Shown: positions 1 through 10,850 of the stretch, piece by piece
Position numbering within the stretch: position 1 is the stretch's first letter
How the letters are laid out: every line of letters starts with the position of its first letter
Assembly (NCBI GenBank): GCA_015680685.1
Contig: MNCI01004881.1
Span: 113,403 to 177,402 of the forward strand
Direction: 5' to 3'
DNA from: Gnetum montanum
Lineage: Eukaryota > Streptophyta > Gnetopsida > Gnetales > Gnetaceae
Length of the DNA stretch: 64,000 bases
Translations under genes and position numbers: made by a program
The notes under the pieces: generated by a model
The model's input: only the letters and a program-made list of their open reading frames with translations
Database searches by the model: none
Told to the model about the DNA's origin: nothing

Positions 1-1225
1 CATGCAAACAACTTAAGTTTTTGCCACTCATTCTCTATGTTTTACAAGGCACAAGCATCATGAAATGCTTGTAAGTGATTTTGAGGATCAGCATTATATC
101 CCCCTTCAAATCGTGGAATGTTATTCATGTCTAACCTCTTAATCCTACTATCTCTTTGGTGCCTTGTTGGAACTCTCACAGCCTCAGTTATGTCTAGCAT
201 GCTTTAAGTAGTGAGTAGGGGTTCATCATGATTGTCTCATTCATAGCATTTATGATGCCTACGTTGTTCCCTACACTCCCTTCTTCTATGTCGTGATTCC
301 CTACAATGCCCTTTTCCTCTATCTTGGTTGTTTCATCTGTGACTTCCACTTTTCTTGCCCTTATCCTCATGATCTTTTTTTCTATGGTTGCGTTCAAACA
401 TTGAAGTAGAGGGTGAAGGAGACGATGAAGGTGAAAAAGAAGGAGAACCACCGCCATGATGGTATCTACTACCTTCTCTTCAGTGGTTTCTTCCTCAATC
501 GTAATTGCAATTAGAATGCCCACCTTTGTCATGTGTTCTTGTTCCTTTTTTGGACACTTTGTGTCCATTGGTATCAGCATTTGGGTTATGAATAGTAGAA
601 TGAAGGTTTTGATATACAACCCCTTGACCAAAGTCAAGGGGAGGAACATCGTTATGTGAGCAACTACCTGAGGCAGGTTCATCATCCTCAATTTCGCTTA
701 AAATGTGGAGGGCATCCTTGGACCATTTTCCCTTCAAATACTTATGGTGTCTCTCTTGTTGCAAATCCCTTTGACATTATGCCTTTGTGGGAAGATAGTA
801 TCTTGAATCATAGTCCTATGCAATGTATTTTGCATGTAAGTGTTGCATGCCTATTCATGTGAGAGCATGAAGAAGCATGCTTGGGACTGAACAATCAGGA
901 GGTAACACTATGTTACCTTCCAAGTCATGTCAACGCAGCTATTTATCTTGATGGAGAATAAAGGTGAAGTTGGGTACATATTCATCAGGATGAATATATA
1001 CCACACAAAACTACTAAGGGATTGGCAGATCAACGTTATGTATATCCTACCGCTAATTACTTCTTGTGTTCATCCTAGGCGGTGAAGTGCTTTTGTGCAA
1101 AGAAGAAGACATTTTGTCTCATTCAGTGTGCAATGTACTATTATCTTTTTCTTAACCAACCCTAAGGATTCGTTCCAACGATGTGAATGATTTCCTAAGT
1201 TCTACTTAGCATACAAACAACTAAG
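1..1225 (-). pseudogene. Gypsy gag and leader, element G (5' part, decayed)
   Basis: Read on the minus strand, this follows a primer-binding site and an LTR, so it is the leader and gag of a Ty3/gypsy element. Near 1-180 the minus strand reads a gag core with the signature LDMNNIPRFEGGYNADPQ, close to the matching region of elements D (about 59500) and 3 (about 52170). Around 420-760 there is a low-complexity Ser/Pro-rich stretch followed by basic residues, as in D's gag. Several stops and frame changes interrupt it, so no intact protein is made. The element runs off the left edge. Assignment to gypsy gag is firm from its paralogues in the window; the exact start codon is not resolved. Confidence 0.75.
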
Positions 1226-1244
1226 TCCCTGACAATGGCACCAA
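1226..1244 (-). promoter_or_regulatory. Primer-binding site of element G (tRNA-Asp)
   Basis: The minus strand reads TTGGTGCCATTGTCAGGGA directly after the LTR end. This matches the complement of the plant tRNA-Asp 3' end (TGGCGCCGTTGCCGGGGA), differing only by transitions. It marks the start of minus-strand DNA synthesis. Confidence 0.75.
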
Positions 1245-1620
1245 TGATGAGCGGTGAGGTACCCCTACGCTTAATCATACGAATACAAGTGTTTCACACA
1301 CAATCTAGTCAAATTCCAAGGACTACGTGCCTATGTGCCTTTGTGGAATAATAACGAGTTGGTTAATTGTTGTCTTCCCGAACTTACTTGTATGTCACAG
1401 TTGTATGGTTAAGTAAGCTTGAGGCATGTGATTTTTATAGCTTTTATGTGTTTTATATCCTACGCTAGTAAGGAGGGGGAGAGAGATAGCTTTTATGTGA
1501 TTTTTATAGCTTTTATGTGTTTTATAACTACGCTAGTACTGTGATTCTTCCTTTTGCTGCTACTGCTATGCTCATGTTCTTTACTATTTCTTGTGTGGAT
1601 TTTTTAGTGTGTTTTGGTGT
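1245..1620 (-). mobile_element. Truncated 5' LTR of element G
   Basis: Starts with TGATGAGCGGTGAGGTACCCC, the inverted LTR terminus shared by all gypsy elements in the window. It is followed by the same 'accatacgaat...' U5 sequence. The LTR is cut short, and homology fades after about 1430. A short direct duplication containing 'atttttatagcttttatgtg' lies at 1429-1530. The right limit is approximate and abuts the copia LTR. Confidence 0.6.
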
Positions 1621-1904
1621 GTGTTAAAATGTTAAGTAAAACAGAGTCAAACATTGTTTGCATGGTTGTATGGTTATTATGTTTGTACGACTATGTATAC
1701 AGAAACTAAGATGAACTAAAGAGGACAAGCAATGATTTGTTTAGAGCTCAAAGGAGGAGGTCATCCACATGGTCTTCAAACAAACATTCAAAGAACATGG
1801 GCAAGAACCAGTTATTATCCAAGCAAAGTTATCATTATTAAAGCATGCAGAGGATCAAGGTTGTGAACAAGGAACACCGCATTCATCATGCAAGGAAATG
1901 TGAA

Positions 1905-2150
1905 GAAAGATGCCTCTGGGAAGTAGCAGACATCTTGGTAGATTTGGGGATAACTTTGATAAAGATGTCTTCAGAAATAGCAAAGACATCTTTACAGAAT
2001 GTAGACCAAGTTCAAAAAGATATCTTCCACAAGACAAAGATGTCTTCTAGAATGGAGACGATAGAAAGATGTCTTTCAAGAAATAAAGACATCTTCCTAG
2101 AAATGAAGGCTAATATAGAGAGACATCTCAAGCATGAAGAAGATGTCTCC
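1905..2150. repeat. Cluster of about ten AAAGATGTCTT-type motifs in both orientations
   Basis: The 10-12 base motif AAAGATGTCTTC, or its complement AAGACATCTT, recurs about every 15-35 bases, for example near 1931, 1963, 1983, 2018, 2036, 2069, 2085, 2120 and 2138. Orientation alternates, so the stretch is rich in imperfect inverted repeats. It falls in the putative U3 of the copia LTR, where LTR enhancers usually lie. A 105-codon open frame across it (1845-2162) looks like a by-product of the repeat. Confidence 0.7.
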
Positions 2151-2260
2151 CATGACCATTAGTGACCATGGTTTAGCTATTGCATGCATTTTGAGAAAGA
2201 TTAAGAAACATGACAACTATAAGAAGACTTCATGTACATTGGGAAAAGTGCAAGCCATGT

Positions 2261-2790
2261 TTTATTCATTGTACAATCATTTGTAATCATTGAATTCTCT
2301 ATTGCTCTTCATTATTTTATCATTTTGGCATTGTAAAGTGTGTTGTACCTAACTATACAAAGATCATCAAATTGAGTTATAATCATTCCTTGTAATTATT
2401 GTTCTCTTATTGTCCTATGGGCTTAAGGTTCTTGAGCTTGTCAGGATCCTGTGGGATTGAGTTATTGGATCCTATGGGATTTCCCTATGGGGTTAAGGTT
2501 CTTGAGCTTGTTGGGATCCTATGGGATTGAGTTATTGGATCCTATGGGATTTCCCTATGGGGTTAAGGTGCTTAAGCTTGTCAGGATCCTTATTGTATTC
2601 ATTGTACAATCATTTGTAATCATTAAATTCTCTATTTCTCTTCATTATCCTATCATTTTGGCATTCTAAAGTGTGATGTACCTAACTATACAAGGATTAA
2701 CAAGTTAAGTTGCAATCATTCCATGTAATTATTTTTCTCTTATTACCCTATGGGGTTAAGGTGCTTGAGCTTGTCAGGATCTTGTGGAAT
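2261..2790. repeat. Nested duplications in copia LTR (70-bp tandem units within a longer repeat)
   Basis: The unit containing 'ttaaggttcttgagcttg' starts at 2423, 2493 and 2563, a period of exactly 70 bp. A longer segment starting 'ttcattgtacaatcatttg' occurs near 2267 and again near 2595, each copy ending in the same 'ctatgggg/ggcttaagg' block. Confidence 0.8.
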
Positions 2791-3104
2791 TGAGTTGTTG
2801 GTGCTGTAGTATAACACTCTACTGTGAGGAGCTCCAGATTGTAAAGATTGTCGAAGCCTTGAAACGACATTTCCAATTCTGACAAGACCTTGCAGGGTTG
2901 AGTGATTATTATTGCAGTACAACACTCCAAAGTAGGGATTGAAGACTATATAAGGTGTGGACCCTTCAACCACATTTTGAGAGCAACAAAGTCCAAAGGT
3001 GTGCTTGTGATCTACCCTCCGAGTGTTGACTACCCAAGTTGGGGAACCACATTAATTTTGTATGTGTGCTTTGTTTTCTTAAGTTTTAATTTGGGGAACT
3101 TATT

Positions 3105-3107
3105 CAT

Positions 3108-3141
<34 letters not shown>

Positions 3142-3223
3142 TCTCTCTCTCNNNNNNNNNNNNNNNNNNNNNNNNNNNNNNNNNNNNNNNNNNNNNNNNN
3201 NNNNNNNNNNNNNNNNNNNNNNN
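3105..3223. repeat. CT microsatellite followed by an assembly gap
   Basis: A (CT)n tract from about 3105 to 3151 runs into 72 unknown bases (3152-3223). The gap probably reflects collapse of the microsatellite, so its length should not be trusted. Confidence 0.9.
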
Positions 3224-3243
3224 TAAGTTCAATGATCCACAAG

Positions 3244-3259
3244 TGGTATTAGAGCCTGG
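3244..3259 (+). promoter_or_regulatory. Primer-binding site, tRNA-iMet type (copia element)
   Basis: TGGTATTAGAGCCTGG differs by one transition over its first 12 bases from TGGTATCAGAGC, the standard copia PBS complementary to the initiator tRNA-Met 3' end. It lies 52 bases before the gag start codon. Confidence 0.8.
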
Positions 3260-3295
3260 TACTCTTTATTTCATCATCAACTTCAAAAGTAAACA

Positions 3296-4986
3296 ATGGA
3301 GGAAACATCTTACACAAAGCCACCCATGTTCAATGGATTTGAATTCACCTATTGGAAAGCCAAATGCAAGGGTTCTTTGAATCCATCTAGTTTGAAGTTT
3401 GGGAGTCAATCTTGGAAGGCTACACTCCACTCATTGTTGGCACCACTAGCATCATCAAGCCTCATAACAAATGGCCTCAAGAGGAAAAGGATAAGTTCAT
3501 GTTTTATTCAAAAGCAAAAAAAAATTTATATTGTACATTGAATAAATCTAAATTCAATAGGGTAGCAAGATGTAAAATAGCCAAAGAAATTTGGCAAACT
3601 TTAGAAGCTACTTATCAAGAAACCTCTATTATTAAGCAATCAAAATTGTTAGTTCTGCAAAGTGAATATGATAAACTTAAAATGCAAGAAGGTGAGAAAA
3701 TTAAGAATTATTTTTCTAGAGCTAACAACCTTGTTGTAGCCATTAGAGGAATAGGAAAACACTTGCCTAAAAGCGATGTCATCATCAAAATGATCAAAAC
3801 TCTACAATTGGAGTTTAGGGCTAAGGTCACAGCCTTGGAGGAAATCAAAGATTTCTCAACTCTGAGATTTGAGGAACTTCAAAGTGCTCTTGTCGCCTAT
3901 AAAATGAATCTTATAGGTAAAGGAGTGATTCATGAAAGACCTATTGCTCTAAAAACTACCTCCAAGGAGAAGGAGGTCAATGAACATGATGAAGGCAATG
4001 AAGATGAGATTACTCTTCTCTCAAGGAAACTACAATGATTACTTACAAAAAGAAACAAAGGAGCTTCTTAGCAACAACAAAGACCAAATTTCTTCAAAGG
4101 TAGAGAAAGAGGTAGAGATTTTTTAAATTCTTATAATCTATACTTTTCTTTCATAGAGTTTCGGGTTTGTGGAGGAAGAGGCCATATGGCCTTCAAATGT
4201 CCTAGGGATCCAAATGATAGCAAAGTTCAGCCAAAGAATAGATCCAATGATGAGGGACTGAAAAAGACCAACTTCTATACAAGTTGGGATTATGGTGAGC
4301 AAAGTGAAGAAGAAGTATGTAGTTCTCATTAAGATTCACATCTCATCTACATGGTGCTTACTGATGAACCTTCCTCGCATATGACTAAACAACATGGTAA
4401 GTGTGATAAGAGGTATAGTAAGTTTAAAGAAGAAAATTTTCTCTTACATCATTTGATTAGGAAAGCAAAGAAACTAGTGCTTTCTAAGTTAAATGCTATT
4501 CATGTTGAAATGAAAGAAAAGATCTTAGACATAAAAGCTGAGATTCAACAACTAACCTCTTGTAACAAGGATTACAGCAAAATTCAAGATGAGGAAATTC
4601 CTAAAAATCAATCAAAGAATTTAGAGGAAGTAACACTTGAAGTTTCAAGCTCAAGGTCAAGCTTAGTAAGGCTTGCTAATTTTAATCATGAGGATGATAC
4701 TAATTTTATATGTAAAAATTGTGTTTTTATGCAAACTTTGAACTGTGATGATCAAAATAAGATTAATGCTTGGTCTTGTCAAGAAGGCTTTGGTAAGGAA
4801 ATTGTGCAGGTACCAATAAGTGAGAATGAAGAGAAGTGGAGTTTTGAAAGTAATGCAAAAAATGATTCAAAGTTCTATCACAAGGAAAATGAACAAATAG
4901 AGACATCACATGCACGATCTAATAAAAGAGAACCTAAGGATGAGGAGGTACTTCATGATAATGGAACTCATCTCAAACTCCATTAA
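3296..4986 (+). pseudogene. Ty1/copia gag, broken
   Basis: The first codons (METSY...PPMFNGFEFTYWK style) match the short conserved start of copia gag. A one-base deletion near 3362 shifts the frame, and an in-frame TAG lies at 3388-3390. The main gag body (UBN2-like, including KEIWQTLEATYQ and EGEKIKNYFSR) runs from about 3412 to a TGA at 4036-4038. A zinc knuckle at about 4158-4200 reads FRVCGGRGHMAFKC: three of the four CCHC ligands remain, but the first Cys is Phe. A further Lys/Glu-rich open frame (4351-4986) follows. No copia protease, integrase or RT is present, because element B begins at 5128. This is a dead 5' fragment. Confidence 0.8.
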
Positions 4987-5127
4987 TCTTTTCAATTTAT
5001 CGATAAGCAAGGTAAGTCAAGGTAAGTCTCTATCTCTTTGCTTGCTAGTTAATAAGATTAGTGTATGAGAAGTCCTAAAACAAAAATGATGGAATAAGTA
5101 TCCAAGAGCATTTCTCTTATTCATTGA

Positions 5128-6009
5128 TGATGAGCATTGAGGTACCCCTATGCCCAACCATACGAATCACAAGGATTCACACATGATTTAGTTGAATTCT
5201 ATGGATGGAACTAGTTGTGCATCTAGATTGTTATATCTTGATCATAGTTTGCTATCTTCCCACTTGGACTAGTGGTGGTTTTATCACGTATGGTTTAGTC
5301 CAAAGTGATGCATATGATTCTTGATGTTGTTTTGGCCTTATGCTACTCCTAACAATAATAAAGAAATTAATCATTTAAACTAATTAACAATGGAAAGTAA
5401 AGCCTAAACTAGACTACAAGCGATGAGTGTCTATTCCCAACTTGTCGTACACATCCTAAACCTACGTATCCACTACTGGGATTACCAAGTACTATGCTAT
5501 TGGGCAAACCATGTAATAATGCTCCTAGGATTACCAAGCAAATATGTGTTTATGCTCGAAACTGGTCATGCTTATTTTTCCAATTCATTAATATGCATGG
5601 AAATGTAAATATTAACTAAGTACATGAAAATTAAATTACATGGAAAGAAAATCTAATCTAAGTCAAAGTGCTGCAATGAATAAGAATTAATCTTGATCTT
5701 ATTGTCATCCATGGAATGTTTCCAGGTACATTACCACTTGAATAAGATGCTACACAATTAACTCAGATCCATACTGTGGGCACTCATTAACTATTCTCTA
5801 AGACTATGGAATAAAACTACAAGAGTTTGACTACTCTATTGACTAATATTCTCCAAACTATGCATCTAAGTGCTATATTTATAGGCCAGCACACATCCTG
5901 CGATATCGAATATTTGACATCGCATCTTAACACTTGATATTGGGTATCCAATATCAAGGCTCCAATATCATATATTTGATATCAGAACTGACAAAAATAC
6001 ACTTCATCA
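5128..6009 (-). mobile_element. 3' LTR of element B (gypsy)
   Basis: On the plus strand it starts TGATGAGCATTGAGGTACCCC, the inverted LTR end, and finishes ...CACTTCATCA, the inverted LTR start TGATGAAGTG. It is followed by an inverted polypurine tract (TACCCGCATGACTAA). The length is about 882 bp. It contains decayed GATATC-type repeats at about 5904-5985 and an inverted TATA box near 5876. Confidence 0.75.
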
Positions 6010-8888
6010 TACCCGCATGACTAAATGAAAACTTGTCCTCAAGTGAACAAGAGGAATAAGTCTGGTACAAGAAGTTGGGAATGATGGGATTATTGACTGA
6101 TGCTAACTACTGACTGACTCTGAGTGCCACATTATAAAATTTTATTAGAGTGGATGCATACAAAATTATAGAGTAACAAAAAGATTAAAAAAACATTGAA
6201 GATTACAAGATTTACAAAGGTCCTTATAAATCCATTGAAAATGATTTTTCTTGTTGTTGTTAGCAGTGGCAAACTTCCAACCTTGATTGTTATGTTTATG
6301 CTTCTCTAGTTATGTAGAACATTCTTGAAGGATGGACTAAAATTTCTTCCCATTTTTCCATGGATCTACCAAACATGTACATTTTAAGATGCTATCTTGT
6401 ATGTGCTATGATTTGTCCATGGGCATATCCTCCATTGTCCCCCTCTTGGCTTCATTTTCATGCCTAGAAAAAGACCTTCTTCCTTAGGCGTTTCTTTTAG
6501 CATCACCTGTAGTCACCAAAGGATCAACATTAGCTTTCGGTAAATTTTCCTTAATAATCAACCCTTTTCAGATCCCTTAGTTTGTGTTTAAGCACAAGGC
6601 GATGACAACATACTATGCCCAATGCTATGATGTATCTAAAATCATCAAGTTGTTCATATTATTTTGATCAATTACTGTTAGTTATCATGATGTTCGAAAA
6701 TAAGATGTTAGAAAAATTTCATAGGCATCCCTAGCCCCATGACTAATAAGTGTAACTTCAAAAGCACACAAGTTTTTGAATAATTAAAACCAAATGTCTG
6801 ATTTAGAAGATGGCCAAGAAATATTGAACTTGAAGGGTATTTTAACAGAGAGTAGGAAAAAGTACAAAAGTAATTGAAAGGGACGAGAAGTAGTTCCAAA
6901 ATTATGCATAAATTTAAAGAAACTATCATTGATGTTCTAGAAGATGTGAAGGTTGGTTCAAAGCCATGATCAACAAAAGTTATGTAAGTGGATCCTTCCC
7001 AAAGTAGCCTCCTACCATAATGCCTTTGCATAACCACTTCTATAGATGTCCATGAGCACCCAAAAAGTTAAATGTAGACCATGCCCTTATTCCAAACAAC
7101 ACACAACTACCATGGCTAGGATGTTACACTATACTACACAAAACCAAAAGGCTCACAATTGCATGTAGTAGTGAGGCAAATAATGGGATGAGAAAGGATT
7201 GCAGAGATTGAGATGTAAGGTCCTTGACCATGTCCATAATAGGTTCGTGTGAAAAATATGATTAAAATGATCAGTATACTTATCTATTCAAGTTCAAACC
7301 AAGTCCATACCATGAACAGTGACCTTGCATTGATGTGCTCCTTCCTGCCAACCACCATGAGTCTGCAACCACCTCAAAGAATAATCATCGCTCCAAAAAG
7401 AGAAGAAAAGAGAAGAAGGAAAAAAGGGCCTTAGTTAGAGGAACTCCTTCAGGCATGGGTAACATGTCTTTTCAGCCCCATAACCAATGCTTGTAGCCTA
7501 TTATTGTGTCTAAGGGGTGTGCTTTGAATTTCTATTATTATTATTTTTTCTTTTCTTTTATTTTTGTTTTGTTATTTTTTTTTTTATGGAAACAACACCA
7601 TGCAAAGACATAGCTTCCTATTTATTGGTCAATGAAGGAGTGATGATATGTTTCTCGAGGAGTCATAAACCACATGAAAAAAAGTCAAGAAGAGAACCCA
7701 ACAAGTCCCCTTGAGGTCACACCCTTTACCATTCCCACTTGGTCATTTCCTCTTTCTTCAAGGTACAATGATCATTGATTAATTTTAGTTTCATGAAAGA
7801 AGAACCAAATTATTTCCATGAAAAACACTTTTTATTTAGAGAACTGAAGGGATGGATGAGGTGGTTTCATTACTTTACATAATTACTTACCCAATCATCT
7901 CGATAGCATAGCATAAAAACCCAACACATAGCATTGACTTCTACATCATGACTATGCAATATTATTAATGAAAACATAAAAGACATTCATAAACATAAAT
8001 AAAATGTCTTAGGAAAAGAGAAAATTATAAAGAAAAGAAAAGAAAAATATTAAGAAATGGAAAACATTTTAAGAATTAGAAAATGTTGAAAGAAATGGGA
8101 AAATGATAGAGAATTGTAAAATAAAGAAGTAAAAAGCACTTATTAGTTCTTCAACCAAGATGGAGCATCTCCCCCACAACTAATCTTATGGTCATACATT
8201 TAGGAGATGGACCACACAATCCCTTAGTTATACACCATCGATTTCCCATCTATCATTGTTATTGATTTAATTAATTATGTGGTAGCACATCTAACATTGG
8301 TGATAGTCTCATTTGGATCATTTGGAGATGTATCTTCATATGGACTTAAATGTATTTGCATTTTGGGGAATCTAAATGTGTTTTCTTCTTCTTGATTTTC
8401 TATTTTAACTCTTAAGTCTTTATATTTAATATCATTTTTTAGTGTATAATCAAAGTGTAAGATATATGCATCTAATTTCTCTATTTGGTTTTTTTCTTAA
8501 GTCTAGAACTAATAAGCAAATAATTGCTTCCATGAATCTTCGAAATAGTTTTATATTCTCATTTTCAAGTCATTGGGTGTCTTTTGGTTTAGTGGCTATT
8601 GTGTAGACTGGCTTTTTCTCACACACTTGCTCATGAACTTTATGGTGGATCAGTATAGGGGTTATGTTAATATTTTGAACTTCTAGCCCACAACTGCATC
8701 CTTTACTATTAGTAGTGATGCAAGGATTCTTTTGTCTCTCCACAATGATAGGTTCATCGTTTCTGTTAGGTATTGGAGCAATGATGGATGTTGGCCTTTG
8801 CATATGATTAGAGGACATTGGTTGTAAAAAGAAGGACATTGCACTTGATTAGCATTGTGTTGGTTGGATAAGTTAGTAGGCCCACAAG
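6010..8888 (-). mobile_element. Internal region of element B: 3' UTR and protease-RT linker, pol deleted
   Basis: Minus strand. At 8570-8839 lies an open frame with PCITTNSKGCSCGLEVQNIN and, further on, a KPKDT motif. It is homologous to 57747-57947 in D and to the protease-to-RT linker of element A (11390-11540, KQEDTQWL). Instead of RT, the sequence passes directly (about 8165-8185) to an internal purine tract and 3' UTR. The UTR includes a segment (7430-7510) matching the 3' UTR of A at about 14880-14970 in the other orientation. The element continues beyond element A at 22997. No intact ORF remains, and the rest of 6010-8200 is AT-rich noncoding sequence. Confidence 0.65.
8884..8888. repeat. 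Target-site duplication of element A (left copy)
   Basis: ACAAG immediately before the LTR start, repeated at 22997-23001 immediately after the LTR end. Joining the flanks restores B's sequence as judged from its paralogue D at about 58050. Confidence 0.9.
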
Positions 8889-9738
8889 TGATGAATCATG
8901 TTTTTCATCAGAAGCTCTGATATTAGAGCGACCATGATATCACGTACCTGATATATTGTGTACTTGATATCGTGGCCCAAGATGCGATATCAGGCATATA
9001 ATATTGCAACGTTACTCCCAAGCCTATAAATACATCCCTTGGGCACATGACTCAAGAGTTGTTTTTGAAGTCAAGTAGCAAAACCCTTGTAGTTTGTTCA
9101 TTTGAGAGTTAGAATATTTTCCAGGTACCCGTAGCAGGAGGTCTACGTGTGATCAAATCTTTATTCAAGTATTGATGTACCTGAGCACACCATTATGTTG
9201 GCAATAAAGACAAACTCTTCGATTCATCCTTGCAGCACTTGAGACTTCTTTCTTTATGCATTTACATATCTTGATCTCATGCAATTTACATTAATGTTAT
9301 TCATTCAGTAATTAATTTTGATTAATTAAGAAATTGATTAAAATACACAAGCATGACCCCTTCGAACCTACGTGTGACACTTGGTAGCTCAAAAACAGTT
9401 AGCGTTTGACAACCCAACAGTGTTTACACGAAGTTCAGGATGTGTCCAAGAAGTGGGGACGATTACTTGTGTTAGGCCAGATTAGACAATATTTTACTTA
9501 GCACTTAATTACTCTCACTTTTATTCTTGTTTTAGATGATCAATTGATAAAACATAAAATAATAAAAATCTTATGCCTCAGTTGCATCTAACCATACACT
9601 TGCATTTCATAAGTGAGACTGGAAAGACAACGAATGGACAACACGAACTCATCATTTAGCCCTAGTGTACTTGGTAATTAAAGTCTGCAAAATTTGATCG
9701 AATCACATGTGAATGCCTGTGATTCGTATGGTTGGAAG
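8889..9738 (+). mobile_element. 5' LTR of element A (3' end altered)
   Basis: Matches the split 3' LTR (16118-16414 plus 22436-22996). TATAAATA at 9025-9032 is the likely core promoter, with decayed GATATC repeats just upstream. The last 15-20 bases and the PBS are replaced after about 9738 by unrelated sequence. Confidence 0.75.
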
Positions 9739-9746
9739 TAGGGATC

Positions 9747-10850
9747 TCCCTAGATTGCCCATGCCTTCAATTACGACTATCCTGATGATCCTTCTATTGT
9801 TTTGGTCCCATAGGTCACCTCCATCATGGTCATGCCCTCTGTAGTTACAATTTGAGCCAGATGTAGATGATGATGATGATGAAGGGGAAGAGGAATACAA
9901 TAGGGATCCTTCTATTCACAAAAGGGGGGTTTGATTTTGTGATAGTGAGGATGAGTTAACTAGAGATGAGGTGGCTAATTAGAAAACCTTGCCATTCCAG
10001 AAATTGCAATCCGAAATCACGGCTAAGTTTGACCAATTATGGGACTCCATGTACAATAAGTTTCAAGCTGTCTTAAAAATTGCTGAAGAGTCTAAGGAGC
10101 AAAGTGGTAAGTGTGTGTGCCAGAGACGTAAGGAAGCTGAACATGCCATATCTAAGGGTAAGGGTAAAATGGCTACAATAGAGATGGTTTCGGATAGTAA
10201 TTCAGATGATGATGATAGATGTGATGTTTGCTAATATGAACATCCCAAGGGATGTTGCCAAATTGTGTGACACTTGGAGGAATATGGGGTGTATGCCTTA
10301 CATCCATGACTTGCAAAAAGGCAAACACCAAAAAGATTGCCTTATCCACAAGGTAACTCTCAACAGTTTGAACAACCACAGCAATATTATCCAAGTGGAA
10401 CTCCACTACGATCCTATGAATTGTACCAGTAGTGGTAGCAACCATAATCATGGACATTGACACCTCCAAGACAACAATACCCTTACCAGCAACCAGACCC
10501 CTATAGTTATTATTTTTAGCAACCTTCATCTCCACAGGACTTCTCTAATCATGTTGTTGCTTGCCAACCTCACCACTACCCTTCTAAAGGGTACAAACTA
10601 CCATATCCAAGGAGGGATGCCACCTACTATCCTCATGCTCCTCCTGTTCCTGTACCTACTCCTCTATCTCCTACACAACTACCACCTACTCCATCCATGC
10701 AAAGTGAATTACCTACCCAACCATAGCAAAGAAACACTATGAGGGTGGTTAATCTACAATCGATTAGCCAACTAAGCAGTCGAAAACATAATCAAAGAAA
10801 AGACCCTTCTTCCGACCTCGCAGTCCACCAAAGCCCTTAGACACATTACT
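9747..10850 (+). pseudogene. Element A gag remnants, partly rearranged
   Basis: At 9989-10234 an open frame (PFQKLQSEITAKFDQLWDSM...) ends in a zinc-finger-like CDVC followed by a decayed 'YEHPKGCC' segment. This matches the minus-strand CNICQYDHPKGYC of D at about 58660. A Pro/Tyr/Gln-rich tail follows (about 10320-10740). The first part, 9747-9900, reads as gag only on the minus strand (SSSPSSSSSSTSGSN), which suggests a small inversion at the 5' end. No continuous ORF remains. Confidence 0.6.

Larger units (their letters stand above)
1622..3241 (+). mobile_element. Probable Ty1/copia 5' LTR
   Basis: The region lies directly upstream of a tRNA-iMet-type primer-binding site and a copia gag, so it should be the 5' LTR. 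It begins TGTTAAAATG and ends near ...CCACA before the PBS. It holds a cluster of GATGTC-type motifs (1905-2150), a 70-bp tandem repeat (2411-2595), a larger duplication (about 2261-2590 against 2595-2790), and a CT tract running into an N gap. The left boundary is inferred because no second LTR copy is present in the window for comparison. Confidence 0.45.

Noticed and set aside
1845-2162. A 105-codon Lys/Glu-rich protein
   Set aside because: The frame is produced by the AAAGATGTC repeat cluster in an LTR; no homology is recognised.
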